From positions 1 to 22,781 of the forward strand of contig CAKUEU010000029.1 of the NCBI GenBank assembly GCA_934646865.1: DNA of 22,781 nt, written 5' to 3'. Source of the DNA: an uncultured Collinsella sp. (lineage in GTDB: Bacteria; Actinomycetota; Coriobacteriia; Coriobacteriales; Coriobacteriaceae). Made by a program: the position numbers and the translations under genes. Shown piece after piece: positions 1 to 6,845 of this stretch. A model generated the notes under the pieces. It was not told where the DNA came from. It saw nothing but the letters and a program-made list of their open reading frames with translations, and ran no database searches. Each line of letters opens with the position of its first letter. Position 1 is the first letter of the stretch.

Positions 1-704
1 AGGCCCACAAACAGATGGTTGACTTTTATGGCGTTGGCGGCGTAGTCGCTAAACACCTCGTCCAGGCGCTGTTCCTCGTGGCGTTCCTTGTTAAACGCTC
101 GAATGACGCGCACGCCCACGATGTTCTCGCGCAGCACCACGTTCATGCGGTCGATAAAACTCTGCAGGCGCATAAAGATCGGTGCCGCGTTGGCAACCGT
201 AAAGACCGCCGCCACCAGCACGATCGCGACCACTACGCCCAAAAGCGTGCCCATGGCCGGGTCGATACACCAAGCAAAGACGATGCCGGCCACGGCCAGG
301 AACGGCACGGGCAACACCAGCTGAATGGTCTGCAGAATCGCCTGCTGGATCACGTTGATGTCGTTGAGCGAGCGCGTAATCATCGAGCCCGTGCCAAACT
401 GCTCAAAATCGCTGGCAGACAGCTCGAGCGACTTGTCGTAGACAGCGTTGCGGATGTCGCAAGCGACGTTGGCCGCCAGGCGGGCCGAAAGATAGCAGCC
501 CAGTACCGCGCCGCCACTGGCCATGCCGGTCGCGATGAGCATGTAGAAGCCATTGCGCAAAATGTAGTCGACATCGCCCGTGGTAATGCCGGTGTTGACC
601 ATGTTCGCCAGCATCGTGGGCACCAGCAGCGTGCCGACGTTGTCTATCAGCAGCACCAGTAGCGTCACCGCGATCAGCCCGCGATACGGCTTCATAAACC
701 TCAT
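1..704 (-). CDS. ABC exporter, fused membrane/ATPase type, N-terminal part (truncated by window edge)
   Basis: The visible 234 residues form most of an ABC exporter transmembrane domain. They begin with a short basic stretch (MRFMKPYRG), then a hydrophobic helix (LIAVTLLVLLIDNVGTLLVP), then the features usual in this family: a helix pair rich in Gly/Ala, the segment FEQFGTGSMITRSLNDINVIQ, and the coupling-helix region with VLRENIVGVRVIRAFNKE. The ATPase domain would lie beyond position 1. The start codon overlaps the stop of the upstream MarR gene by one base (TAATG), so the two are probably translationally coupled; a second ATG nine bases downstream (693-695) has its own GAGG and could be the real start. 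In families of this layout the regulator usually represses the exporter in response to a drug or metabolite. The substrate cannot be told from this part. A partner half-transporter may lie outside the window. Confidence 0.9.
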   Translation of the reverse strand, partial: MRFMKPYRGLIAVTLLVLLIDNVGTLLVPTMLANMVNTGITTGDVDYILRNGFYMLIATGMASGGAVLGCYLSARLAANVACDIRNAVYDKSLELSASDFEQFGTGSMITRSLNDINVIQQAILQTIQLVLPVPFLAVAGIVFAWCIDPAMGTLLGVVVAIVLVAAVFTVANAAPIFMRLQSFIDRMNVVLRENIVGVRVIRAFNKERHEEQRLDEVFSDYAANAIKVNHLFVG

Positions 705-1204
705 TAAGAGTCGCACGACTCCCCCTCACGTTGATCCTCTGCCTGTTTCTCTGCGGTGATGTACTGTTTAAATACCTCGCACTCTTCGCCCAGCGCATGA
801 GAAAATTTACCGAACAGGCGCATGAGCTCTTGCTGCTCCCCCGGCTCGAGCGCATCAAAAGCCCGCTGTTCGGCTTTTTGCGCCGGCGCCGCATATCGCT
901 TGGCAAACCGCTTGCCTTCTTCGGTGAGGCACACGACCTTGTTCTTTCGGCTGCCCTCGGCAAACTCCAGCGTCGCAAGCCCTCGTGCCGCCAGCGTCTT
1001 AATTGCCGAGTTGATGGTTTGCTTGCTGTAATACCATTCGCTCGTCAGCCGACTCACCGCGACACATCCGCCCGCCTTGTCGGTATCGACGAGCATCCAA
1101 TAGGCGCAGTCCGAAAGACCGCAGGTACGCGAGAACTCCGAATAGATATGGTCGATCGCATTGAACATCCGGTCCAGATCGACCAGCGTAACCGCGCGTT
1201 CCAT
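704..1204 (-). CDS. MarR-family transcriptional regulator
   Basis: A 166-residue protein with the winged helix-turn-helix of MarR repressors: a recognition-helix region around residues 58-75 (SEWYYSKQTINSAIKTLAARG), followed by the wing (EFAEGSRKNKVVCLTEEGKRFAKR). N- and C-terminal helices would form the dimer interface. The start is supported by a GGGGGA ribosome-binding site a few bases upstream. It is the first gene of an operon with the ABC exporter at 1-704, joined by a one-base stop/start overlap. MarR proteins commonly autoregulate and release DNA on binding a small aromatic ligand; the two operator-like dyads in its promoter fit autoregulation. The effector is unknown. Family call is firm; the specific role is inferred from context. 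Confidence 0.9.
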   Translation of the reverse strand: MERAVTLVDLDRMFNAIDHIYSEFSRTCGLSDCAYWMLVDTDKAGGCVAVSRLTSEWYYSKQTINSAIKTLAARGLATLEFAEGSRKNKVVCLTEEGKRFAKRYAAPAQKAEQRAFDALEPGEQQELMRLFGKFSHALGEECEVFKQYITAEKQAEDQREGESCDS

Positions 1205-1219
1205 TCTTCCCCCATTCGA

Positions 1220-1276
1220 TAGTCCGAGTTTTGACTATTTCGAAATTAGGTTAGTCCGAGTTTTGACCATCGTCAA
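1220..1276 (-). promoter_or_regulatory. Promoter with twin operator-like dyads for the MarR/ABC operon
   Basis: The 16-base sequence TAGTCCGAGTTTTGAC occurs twice, at 1220-1235 and 1252-1267, exactly 32 bp apart (about three helical turns). The copy nearer the gene is a dyad, TAGTC-8-GACTA (1220-1237); the other is the same with one changed base in the right arm (GACCA). On the minus strand TTGACG (1271-1276), a 17-base spacer and TAACCT form a candidate promoter; one copy fills the spacer and the other sits just downstream of the -10. This placement suits repression by the adjacent MarR protein. Boxes are assigned by eye; the repeat itself is plain. Confidence 0.65.
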
Positions 1277-1319
1277 CAGACGTGCCGAAAATGGATGCAC
1301 CTTCATGACCTATCGACAG

Positions 1320-1351
1320 AAAAACCGCCGGCGCGGGGGCAGCGCCGGCGG
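1320..1351 (-). terminator. Rho-independent terminator of the 96-residue gene
   Basis: Perfect 10-bp arms CCGCCGGCGC (1325-1334) and GCGCCGGCGG (1342-1351) enclose a 7-base loop. On the minus strand the hairpin is followed by five T (A run 1320-1324). It lies about 30 bp past the stop of the small gene at 1380-1670. Confidence 0.8.
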
Positions 1352-1379
1352 TAGCGGGAAAATCGCGTTGTTGTAATCG

Positions 1380-1670
1380 CTAGGCGGCGACGGCCTCGTA
1401 GACCGTAGCGCCCGAGAAGCTGTCGTGCAGGCTCTTGCCGCAGATCCAAGGCAGCTCGACGACCTCGCAGACCGTGTTGACCAGCTCGGAGCAGTCAGTA
1501 AAGTGGCCCTTGTCGTTGAGGGCCTCGCAATCCTGAACACGCCAATAGCCATCGGTGTGCGTGATGTAGTACTCGTGACCGTCGATCGTCACAAAAGCGC
1601 GCGTCTTGGAACGCAGCAGCTTCAGAAATCCTTCGAAGTCAGTCTCGACGACATCTCCAGCCTGGAACAT
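1380..1670 (-). CDS. Small protein of unknown function, 96 residues
   Basis: I do not recognise the family. The start at 1670 was chosen over one 30 bases upstream because a strong AGGAGG lies about eight bases before it, inside what would otherwise be coding sequence. The product is acidic and soluble-looking, without signal peptide or membrane helix, and has four cysteines spread over residues 48-77 (C48, C60, C68, C77). Residues 22-47 (TRAFVTIDGHEYYITHTDGYW) look like two short beta strands, and a conserved-looking ELPWICGKSLHDSF follows near residue 72. It has a ribosome-binding site and its own terminator, so it is probably a real monocistronic gene. It is not obviously linked to its neighbours. 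Confidence 0.7.
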   Translation of the reverse strand: MFQAGDVVETDFEGFLKLLRSKTRAFVTIDGHEYYITHTDGYWRVQDCEALNDKGHFTDCSELVNTVCEVVELPWICGKSLHDSFSGATVYEAVAA

Positions 1671-1740
1671 GATGGTTACCTCCTGGCCCAGCGCCACCAC
1701 AGCGCATTGATAAACGTTGGTACTCCTTTAGTAAAACCTT

Positions 1741-1752
1741 TATCAATTGATA
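1741..1752. promoter_or_regulatory. Perfect 12-bp palindrome upstream of the small gene
   Basis: TATCAATTGATA is a perfect palindrome in the AT-rich 225-bp space between the small minus-strand gene and the nitroreductase. On the minus strand its right half supplies TTGATA, a possible -35 box. It may be an operator or chance in AT-rich DNA. Confidence 0.3.
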
Positions 1753-1965
1753 TGCGCACATGATTTAGGCAAGTGGTAAAAAACCGCAGGGTAGACGGGA
1801 TAAAACGTTTGACCAGCTCACTCGCTTCTCACATTTTGCCTGCGATTTTATGCAAACCTATTAATCCAATTGGTAGCTAGCGTTATTTGAGGTTTCGTGC
1901 GCGATTACAGTTTTAGCTCGACGGGTAAGAACGGGGCATCTATAACGCCACCGCTAGGAGGAACC

Positions 1966-2493
1966 ATGGAGACTATCGAAGCGCTCATCCACCGCCGCAG
2001 CTGCCGCAAATACAGCGATCGCCCCGTCGAGGCCGAAAAGCTCGCACGTATTATCGAAGCCGGCCAGTATGCACCGAGCGGCATGGGCCGCCAGCCGGTG
2101 ACGTTTGTCGCCGTTACCGATCCTGCAACCGTCAAGCGTCTCTCGCATCTCAACGCCCAGGTTATGGGCAGCAACGGCGACCCCTTCTACGGCGCCAAGA
2201 CCGTTGTGGTGGTGCTGGTCGATCGCAGCGTGCCCACGCATCTGGAAGACGGATCGCTTGCCATGGGCAATCTGCTCAACGCCGCCTATGCACTGGGCGT
2301 CGATTCGTGCTGGATTCACCGAGCGCATGAGGTCTTTGACTCGCCCGAGGGTCTGGAGCTGCTGGCCAGCTGGGGCCTGCCGTCGGACGGCAGCCTGCGC
2401 GGCGTGGGCAACTGCATCCTGGGCTATGCCGAGGACACGCTCCCCGAAGCAAAACCCCGCCGCGACAACGTGGTGTTTGTTCCGCCGTTCTAG
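1966..2493 (+). CDS. Nitroreductase-family flavoprotein
   Basis: A 175-residue protein of the FMN-dependent nitroreductase family, which uses NAD(P)H to reduce nitro compounds, quinones or flavins in the cytoplasm. Visible marks: the N-terminal FMN phosphate-binding RRSCRKYSDRPV (residues 9-20), the APSGMGRQP segment (near 36-44) that contacts the flavin, the central GSLAMGNLLNAAYALGVDSCWIH helix (98-120), and the C-terminal GYAED...KPRRDN. The start at 1966 follows an AGGAGG at good distance; an upstream ATG at 1897 is in frame but lacks a ribosome-binding site. The last codons (FVPPF) and the stop lie inside a hairpin repeat that recurs elsewhere in the window. The natural substrate cannot be inferred. 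Confidence 0.88.
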   Translation: METIEALIHRRSCRKYSDRPVEAEKLARIIEAGQYAPSGMGRQPVTFVAVTDPATVKRLSHLNAQVMGSNGDPFYGAKTVVVVLVDRSVPTHLEDGSLAMGNLLNAAYALGVDSCWIHRAHEVFDSPEGLELLASWGLPSDGSLRGVGNCILGYAEDTLPEAKPRRDNVVFVPPF

Positions 2494-2503
2494 CGAACGG
2501 CGG
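2482..2503. repeat. CCGCCGTTC hairpin, copy 1, spanning the nitroreductase stop
   Basis: Perfect 9-bp arms CCGCCGTTC (2482-2490) and GAACGGCGG (2495-2503) around a 4-base loop that begins with the TAG stop. The same hairpin occurs at 7052-7073 and, shortened, at 12327-12342. There is no T run, so it is a weak terminator at most. Confidence 0.75.
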
Positions 2504-2558
2504 CCCGCTCGCTGTTGGTGACTGGCATCAAATGAGGCGCTGTTGGCATTCGGCACTT

Positions 2559-2595
2559 GGGTAGCTAATTTGGGACGGGGCTATTTTAGCTACCC
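2559..2595. repeat. Inverted repeat with GGGACGGGG in the loop
   Basis: Perfect 9-bp arms GGGTAGCTA (2559-2567) and TAGCTACCC (2587-2595). The loop carries ATTTGGGACGGGG, and a similar GTCCCAAAT sequence recurs at 14491-14575. Confidence 0.65.
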
Positions 2596-2611
2596 CACTC
2601 GCTAGTCAACT

Positions 2612-2644
2612 GCCGGCAGAAAAGGAACGTCCCCTTCTGCCGGC
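2612..2644. repeat. Inverted repeat with GGGGACGTTCC loop
   Basis: Perfect 10-bp arms GCCGGCAGAA (2612-2621) and TTCTGCCGGC (2635-2644) enclose a 13-base loop that reads GGGGACGTTCCTT on the minus strand. It belongs with the other hairpins in the window whose loops contain GGGGAC while the stem sequence differs. Confidence 0.7.
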
Positions 2645-2651
2645 CCTCTTC

Positions 2652-2719
2652 AGTTGCGGTGAAATATGGACTGTTTTGGCTCTATATGAGCCCACTTAGT
2701 CCGTATTCCACCGTAACTT
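2652..2719. repeat. GTTGCGGTGAAATA-type inverted repeat, copy 1
   Basis: The left arm (2652-2673) begins AGTTGCGGTGAAATA and the right arm (2698-2719) is its complement at 18 of 22 positions. A closely similar and better-paired copy lies at 14133-14201, and a single right arm at 14517-14541, so this is a dispersed element. It separates the convergent nitroreductase and membrane-protein genes. Confidence 0.75.
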
Positions 2720-2723
2720 ATCT

Positions 2724-3293
2724 TTATGTTTGAGTTGTTGTCGTTTCGTTCGTTTGAGTCGCTTCGGTATCATCGCCCTGTTCGCCCTCGTCCTTTTGAG
2801 CATCGGCGATGGTGGACGCCGCCGCGACGATGCCGCGCTGGGGCGCTACACCCGTTTGGACCTGTGCGCCCTCGACAACCTCTGTACCTGCATGCGCGAG
2901 CTCGGGCGACTTGAACATTGCGTCCAGGTTGGCACCGCCGCCGGCGTAGCCAAGCGCTGCGAGCGCGATGACAATCACTGCAACGACGACCGCGATCGGA
3001 ACATAACGATGCCAGCCGGCAGGGTTGAGCCCACTGCGACGAGCTGCCCCGCGGCTAATGTAGCCAAGCGTTCCGTCGTGCTTGAGCTTGGAGCCCACCA
3101 CGCGCTTACGGCCCCACAGCGACGACTCGGCCTGCATGGCCAAGCGGGCGCTTGCCGAAGGATAACCATATTTAGTGCGCTTGAACGAGCCGTCAAACCC
3201 AGAGGCATGCTTGCCCCACGTCACCGATGTTGTGCGTCGGTTAACCGGCGCGGCACTCCGCCTTCTGCGGCTCGGTTTTGTAGTCTCAGCCAT
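2724..3293 (-). CDS. Single-pass membrane protein of unknown function
   Basis: A 189-residue protein whose family I do not recognise. It starts MAETTKPSRRRRS with a strongly basic, probably cytoplasmic first half of about 95 residues rich in Arg, Lys and Ser. One hydrophobic helix follows near residues 97-118 (VPIAVVVAVIVIALAALGYAGG), then an outward-facing tail of about 70 residues that ends in an acidic, Thr/Gln-rich low-complexity stretch. By the positive-inside rule the tail is extracellular. The start at 3293 was preferred over an ATG 60 bases upstream because GAGGG precedes it and the upstream extension has no membrane or domain features. No partner gene suggests a role; a cell-envelope function is possible. 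Confidence 0.65.
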   Translation of the reverse strand: MAETTKPSRRRRSAAPVNRRTTSVTWGKHASGFDGSFKRTKYGYPSASARLAMQAESSLWGRKRVVGSKLKHDGTLGYISRGAARRSGLNPAGWHRYVPIAVVVAVIVIALAALGYAGGGANLDAMFKSPELAHAGTEVVEGAQVQTGVAPQRGIVAAASTIADAQKDEGEQGDDTEATQTNETTTTQT

Positions 3294-3377
3294 ACGCCCT
3301 CGCACGCCGTAACCAAATCGAAACAATAACGCTTTGGACTGTAGCACACGCATCGCGGGCGGTCACGGGCGCCTCGC

Positions 3378-4595
3378 TCAACGGTCACCGTCCTTCAGCA
3401 AGCGCCACAGAGTTGTTCGGCTTATGCCCAGCACCTCCGCCGCACGGGTTCGGTTGCCGTGGAGATGGTCTACAACCAGGTGCGCGATATCTCGTTCGGT
3501 ATCGGCCAGGGGTCGCAGGATATACAGATCGCTGTCGAGCGTCGGGGCGCCAAAGGTCGCGGTTTTAATCACGTCCTCTTGGGCAAGCACTTCCTCTGCC
3601 ACGGTGCGATCCACCGTGCCTGCCCCCACCAATATATACAGTCGTTCCGAGACCTCGCGAAGCTGCAGATAGTTGCGCGGCCACCGGTAAGCATCGAGCG
3701 TCTTTACCGCCGCGGGCGCCAGCACGGGGGCTGCCGTTCCAAACATCTCGGCCAGATACCCCAAATAGCGCGCGACCTTTTCCGTCGCGCCGCCCTCCTC
3801 GGCAATCGCCGGCGCCACGCTCACCGCGCAGGCCAAGCGTTCGGTCACAAAGGCCGCCTGATCGCTTTCGCCGCCGCCCGGCATATCATTTGCCGTCAGT
3901 ACCACGTGGCACCGCGCAGCAAGCGCCGCGCCGCCCATGGTGGACACAAGCTCGCGCAGCCGCTGGGGCTCAACGGCATGCCAGCCGCTCATGCACAGAG
4001 TCAGATCCGTCTGGAACAGCGGCGATTCGGGACTTTTAAGCATATGACGCCAACCACGATCGGTGAGCTCATCGAGCGCGACGGACACAAAGGGTTGATC
4101 AGCAAACGGACCGTCCAGGTAGAGGCGCTTGGCAATCTCGACCTGGCCCGCGCCCAACTCGCCCTCGAGCATAAGGGGCACGCCGCGTGCGTAACTCTCG
4201 GCGACGGGCGCGGCCACCGAGGCGGCGCCCTCGACGATGCCGTACGCACTCGATTCGTAGCGCGCCTCCACCTCGTCGGCGTTCAGCCACTCGATGCCCG
4301 CATGCGCAACGGCGCCGCGCACCTCGCGCGCCACGATAACCCAAAGAGCCTCGTGCTCTGTAGAAACCGGATGCACCGCCAGGCTCAGACGCGCGCCCCC
4401 GTGCCCCATCACCAGACGCGCGCCATCGCCCACCCGGTCGAGGCGCTCGGCAACAAACGCAGCCATATCCCGCTCGAGCGCGGGGTCGTCTATGGTCGAG
4501 ATTGCAATGCCGCCACGCTCGTCGATCGCCAACGCCGAGGCCCCGGCAGCAGCCAGGGCCTCGGTCAAGATGTTCAGCTTGGCATCGCTATTCAT
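3378..4595 (-). CDS. Regulator resembling sigma-54 activators, with degenerate AAA+ domain and Fis-type HTH
   Basis: A 405-residue protein. Residues 1-100 form a variable sensing region; residues 125-330 resemble the AAA+ core of bacterial enhancer-binding proteins; residues 365-402 carry a Fis-type helix-turn-helix (NRTRAAEVLGISRTTLWRLL). The core keeps family landmarks such as WPRNYLQL (305-312, compare WPGNVREL) but the Walker A is GELGAGQV (145-152), with Gln in place of the essential Lys. The Walker B region (LFQTDLTLCMSGW) lacks acidic residues, and no GAFTGA loop for sigma-54 contact is visible. It is therefore unlikely to hydrolyse ATP or open sigma-54 promoters and may act as an ordinary DNA-binding regulator. 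The start at 4595 has AGGGG seven bases upstream. It lies downstream of the YeiH-type transporter on the same strand, 266 bp away. Confidence 0.75.
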   Translation of the reverse strand: MNSDAKLNILTEALAAAGASALAIDERGGIAISTIDDPALERDMAAFVAERLDRVGDGARLVMGHGGARLSLAVHPVSTEHEALWVIVAREVRGAVAHAGIEWLNADEVEARYESSAYGIVEGAASVAAPVAESYARGVPLMLEGELGAGQVEIAKRLYLDGPFADQPFVSVALDELTDRGWRHMLKSPESPLFQTDLTLCMSGWHAVEPQRLRELVSTMGGAALAARCHVVLTANDMPGGGESDQAAFVTERLACAVSVAPAIAEEGGATEKVARYLGYLAEMFGTAAPVLAPAAVKTLDAYRWPRNYLQLREVSERLYILVGAGTVDRTVAEEVLAQEDVIKTATFGAPTLDSDLYILRPLADTERDIAHLVVDHLHGNRTRAAEVLGISRTTLWRLLKDGDR

Positions 4596-4645
4596 GATTT
4601 GCCCCTGTCCGCGGCGACGTGCAACCGCCGACGGTCGCACGACCG

Positions 4646-4683
4646 AGTGTTTCAAAATTGAACGATATTGCTCACCAAACACT
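4646..4683. promoter_or_regulatory. Inverted repeat in the leader of the degenerate activator gene
   Basis: Perfect 7-bp arms AGTGTTT (4646-4652) and AAACACT (4677-4683) flank an AT-rich centre that also holds TTCAAAATTGAA (4651-4662). It is 50-90 bp upstream of the start at 4595 and may be an autoregulatory operator. Assigned from symmetry and position only. Confidence 0.35.
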
Positions 4684-4720
4684 ATAGGGCAGAAAGCGCC
4701 GTCCTGCGAGTATAGGTGTT

Positions 4721-4746
4721 GCCCCGCATCGCCATCCTGGCGGGGC
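4721..4746. repeat. GC-rich hairpin between transporter and regulator
   Basis: Perfect 7-bp arms GCCCCGC (4721-4727) and GCGGGGC (4740-4746). There is no T run on either strand, so it is not a typical terminator. It abuts the longer structure at 4745-4809. Confidence 0.5.
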
Positions 4747-4809
4747 GATAAGAGCTCTTCGGGACCTATCAACCTGCGGACAAGCCATACCCGCAAGAGC
4801 TCCTATCGC
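4745..4809 (-). other. Candidate structured RNA: 13-bp stem enclosing a second hairpin
   Basis: The arms GCGATAAGAGCTC (4745-4757) and GAGCTCCTATCGC (4797-4809) pair at 12 of 13 positions. Inside, on the minus strand, TGCGG and CCGCA form a small hairpin with an 11-base loop, leaving a roughly 16-base single-stranded joint (GGTTGATAGGTCCCGA). It lies 53 bp past the transporter stop and in the leader of the regulator. The shape suits a leader RNA or small RNA but matches no riboswitch class or tRNA I recognise. Strand is chosen by context. Confidence 0.4.
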
Positions 4810-4861
4810 TCCACCGCAGGCATGCGCGCGCCAGCATGCAGCACACAGACCAGCTACTGCT

Positions 4862-5896
4862 CTACCAGATTCCCAGCACGTGCTGCATTCCCAAGCTCAT
4901 GCACGCAATGCCAATCCAGCAGCAAAAGCCCAACGCGATGGGCTTGCCGCCCTTTTTGACCAGCTCGACGATATCGGTATTAAAGCCAATAGCCGCCATG
5001 GCCATCACGATAAAGAACTTCGACAGCTCCTTGATAGGTGCCGTAATGGACGCGGGAAGCTGAAGCACCGTGGTGATTACGCTCGCCAGCACAAAGAACA
5101 GCACAAACATGGGAAACGCGCGTTTAAGGGAGAACGTGCTTTTGGCGTCACCGCCGGCCTTGCGCGCCAGATGCATCTGCCAGCATGCGAGGACCAACGT
5201 AATGGGAATAATGGCCAGTGTCCTGGTGAGCTTGACCACCGTGGCGCTCTCGAGCACGTTGGCGCCGGGATGCATGCTGTCCCAAGCGCTCGCCGCAGCC
5301 GTTACGGACGAGGTGTCGTTGATGGCGGTGCCGGCAAACAGCCCAAAGCCCTCGTTGGTCAGGCCGAGCATGCCACCGAGCGTCGGAAACACGAGCGCCG
5401 CGATAACGTTAAACAGGAAGATAACCGAAATGGCCTGGGCAATCTCACGATCGTCGGCATCGATGACGGGTGCGGTCGCGGCGATGGCAGAACCGCCGCA
5501 AATCGACGAACCCACGCCCACAAGCGTCGCGATCTTACCCGGCACGTTCATAACGCGGCAGAGCACGAAGGCGATGACAAGAGAGGTCGAGATCGTCGCC
5601 ACGATAATCGGCAGCGACTGGGCGCCCTTGGACAGAATCTGGGAGAGGTTCATGCCAAAGCCAAGCAGGATAACCGCGTACTGCAAGACTTTTTTAGACG
5701 TATAGGTGACACCGGCGGCGAGCTGTTCGCGATGATTCTTGGGAAAAACAAGCGCCAGGACCATGCCGAAGAGGATGGCAAATACCGGCCCGCCGACCAC
5801 CTCAATCTGTTTGCCGAGCAACGTCGCGGGAATGGCGATGATCAGGCAGAACAAGACGCCTTTCCAGCGCTCGCGTACGAAATTTGCCAGTTGCAT
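4862..5896 (-). CDS. YeiH-family (putative sulfate/sulfonate exporter) membrane transporter
   Basis: A 344-residue integral membrane protein of the YeiH/PF03601 family, close to the usual length of about 340-350. It has about ten hydrophobic helices. Family signatures are GVGSSICGGSAIAATAPVI (127-145) and GTAINDTSSVTAAAS (189-203). Members are annotated as putative sulfate exporters, and some have been linked to removal of sulfite or sulfate released during sulfonate use; direct transport data are few, so the substrate is uncertain. The start at 5896 follows AAGGAA at eight bases. A GntR regulator is divergent 163 bp upstream and a degenerate activator-like regulator lies downstream on the same strand, so expression is probably tightly controlled. 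Confidence 0.88.
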   Translation of the reverse strand: MQLANFVRERWKGVLFCLIIAIPATLLGKQIEVVGGPVFAILFGMVLALVFPKNHREQLAAGVTYTSKKVLQYAVILLGFGMNLSQILSKGAQSLPIIVATISTSLVIAFVLCRVMNVPGKIATLVGVGSSICGGSAIAATAPVIDADDREIAQAISVIFLFNVIAALVFPTLGGMLGLTNEGFGLFAGTAINDTSSVTAAASAWDSMHPGANVLESATVVKLTRTLAIIPITLVLACWQMHLARKAGGDAKSTFSLKRAFPMFVLFFVLASVITTVLQLPASITAPIKELSKFFIVMAMAAIGFNTDIVELVKKGGKPIALGFCCWIGIACMSLGMQHVLGIW

Positions 5897-6059
5897 ATGG
5901 GATTCCTTCTTTCTATTTCACGTTTGCGACGGCTTATGATACGGCAACATTGAGCGCAGCCTTGCGCAAACACAGACTAAGATGCCGCAATAGTTCTCGG
6001 GCGACAGTCGAATTACTCACCGCGGAGAGCTGATTCGCGGCATAATTAACAACTGACAT

Positions 6060-6791
6060 ATGAGTTTGATAGAACAGTTGCGAGGCGCTATGGAAGATTC
6101 GATGCACATCGGCGAGCAGGAAACGAGCCTACAAGACCAGTCCTACCACACCATTCGACGCAAAATCGTCTACCTGGATTACAAGCCGGGCGAAAAACTC
6201 GGCGTCAAACAGCTTTGCGATGACCTGGATATGGGTCGCACGCCCGTGCGTGAGGCGCTGGTGCGCTTGGCGCAGGAAGGCCTGGTGCGCACCGTGCCCC
6301 AGAGCGGCACCTATGTCTCGCCCATCAACCTCACCCTTGCCGAAAGCGCCTGCTACATTCGCGAGCACCTGGAAAAACAGGTAATTGTGGAGTGCTGCGC
6401 CCGCGCCACGTCGGCGGGCATCGAGCAGCTCGACCGCGCCATCGCGCTGCAGGAAAAGGCCATGGCCGAGGAGGATCGCATCGGCTTCTTTTTGAGTGAC
6501 AACCTCATGCATCACATGATTTTTAGCATTGCATGCCGCAGCACCGTGTGGTCGTGGCTCGAGGAGACCAATGCCGACCTGGAGCGCTTCCGCTGGCTGC
6601 GCGCCGCCACGCAGGTTCTGGACAATCAGGACATCGTGAACGAGCACAAGAAGATCCGCCGTGCCATCGCCGGTCGCGACCCCATCGAGGCGAGCTTTTT
6701 GGTGAGCAAGCACCTGCACATGATGTTCCGTAACCAAACCGAGGTTCTCGACCAGTTCCCCGAGTACTTCGAAACCAGCAAGCTCCGCTAA
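6060..6791 (+). CDS. GntR-family regulator, FadR/FCD type
   Basis: A 243-residue protein with an N-terminal winged HTH (about residues 27-87; GVKQLCDDLDMGRTPVREAL is the recognition region and VRTVPQSGTYVSPI the wing) and an all-helical FCD ligand-binding domain. The FCD domain retains candidate metal/ligand residues in DNLMHHMIF, NEHKKIRRAI and SKHLHMMF. FCD regulators typically sense carboxylic acids or related small metabolites. The start is ambiguous: ATG 6060 has no clear ribosome-binding site, while ATG 6090 (giving MEDSMHIGEQ) has GAGG four bases upstream; either keeps the full HTH. It is divergent from the YeiH-type transporter with a shared 163-bp control region, so it most likely regulates that gene. 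No operator could be assigned with confidence. Confidence 0.88.
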   Translation: MSLIEQLRGAMEDSMHIGEQETSLQDQSYHTIRRKIVYLDYKPGEKLGVKQLCDDLDMGRTPVREALVRLAQEGLVRTVPQSGTYVSPINLTLAESACYIREHLEKQVIVECCARATSAGIEQLDRAIALQEKAMAEEDRIGFFLSDNLMHHMIFSIACRSTVWSWLEETNADLERFRWLRAATQVLDNQDIVNEHKKIRRAIAGRDPIEASFLVSKHLHMMFRNQTEVLDQFPEYFETSKLR

Positions 6792-6798
6792 CCTGCCA

Positions 6799-6837
6799 AA
6801 ACCACCACAGAGGGGACAGGCACCTTTGTGGTGGTTT
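6799..6837. repeat. CCACCACA hairpin repeat with GGGGACAGG loop, copy 1
   Basis: Perfect 11-bp arms AAACCACCACA (6799-6809) and TGTGGTGGTTT (6827-6837); loop GAGGGGACAGGCACCTT. Almost identical to 9082-9114 and related to 9304-9343. It lies just past the GntR stop. Confidence 0.8.
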
Positions 6838-6845
6838 CTCCGCAC

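Noticed and set aside
403..978. Open frames on alternative frames across 403-978, 3459-4661, 7395-8879, 18792-20255 and similar
   Set aside because: They lie opposite or across well-identified genes, have Arg/His/Gly-rich composition typical of GC-rich shadow frames and show no domain or ribosome-binding site.
4739..4812. tRNA gene or known riboswitch
   Set aside because: The length and closing stem are suggestive, but there is no T-loop GGTTCRANYCC, no anticodon arm in register, and no conserved core of the SAM, THF, fluoride or T-box classes that I could match.
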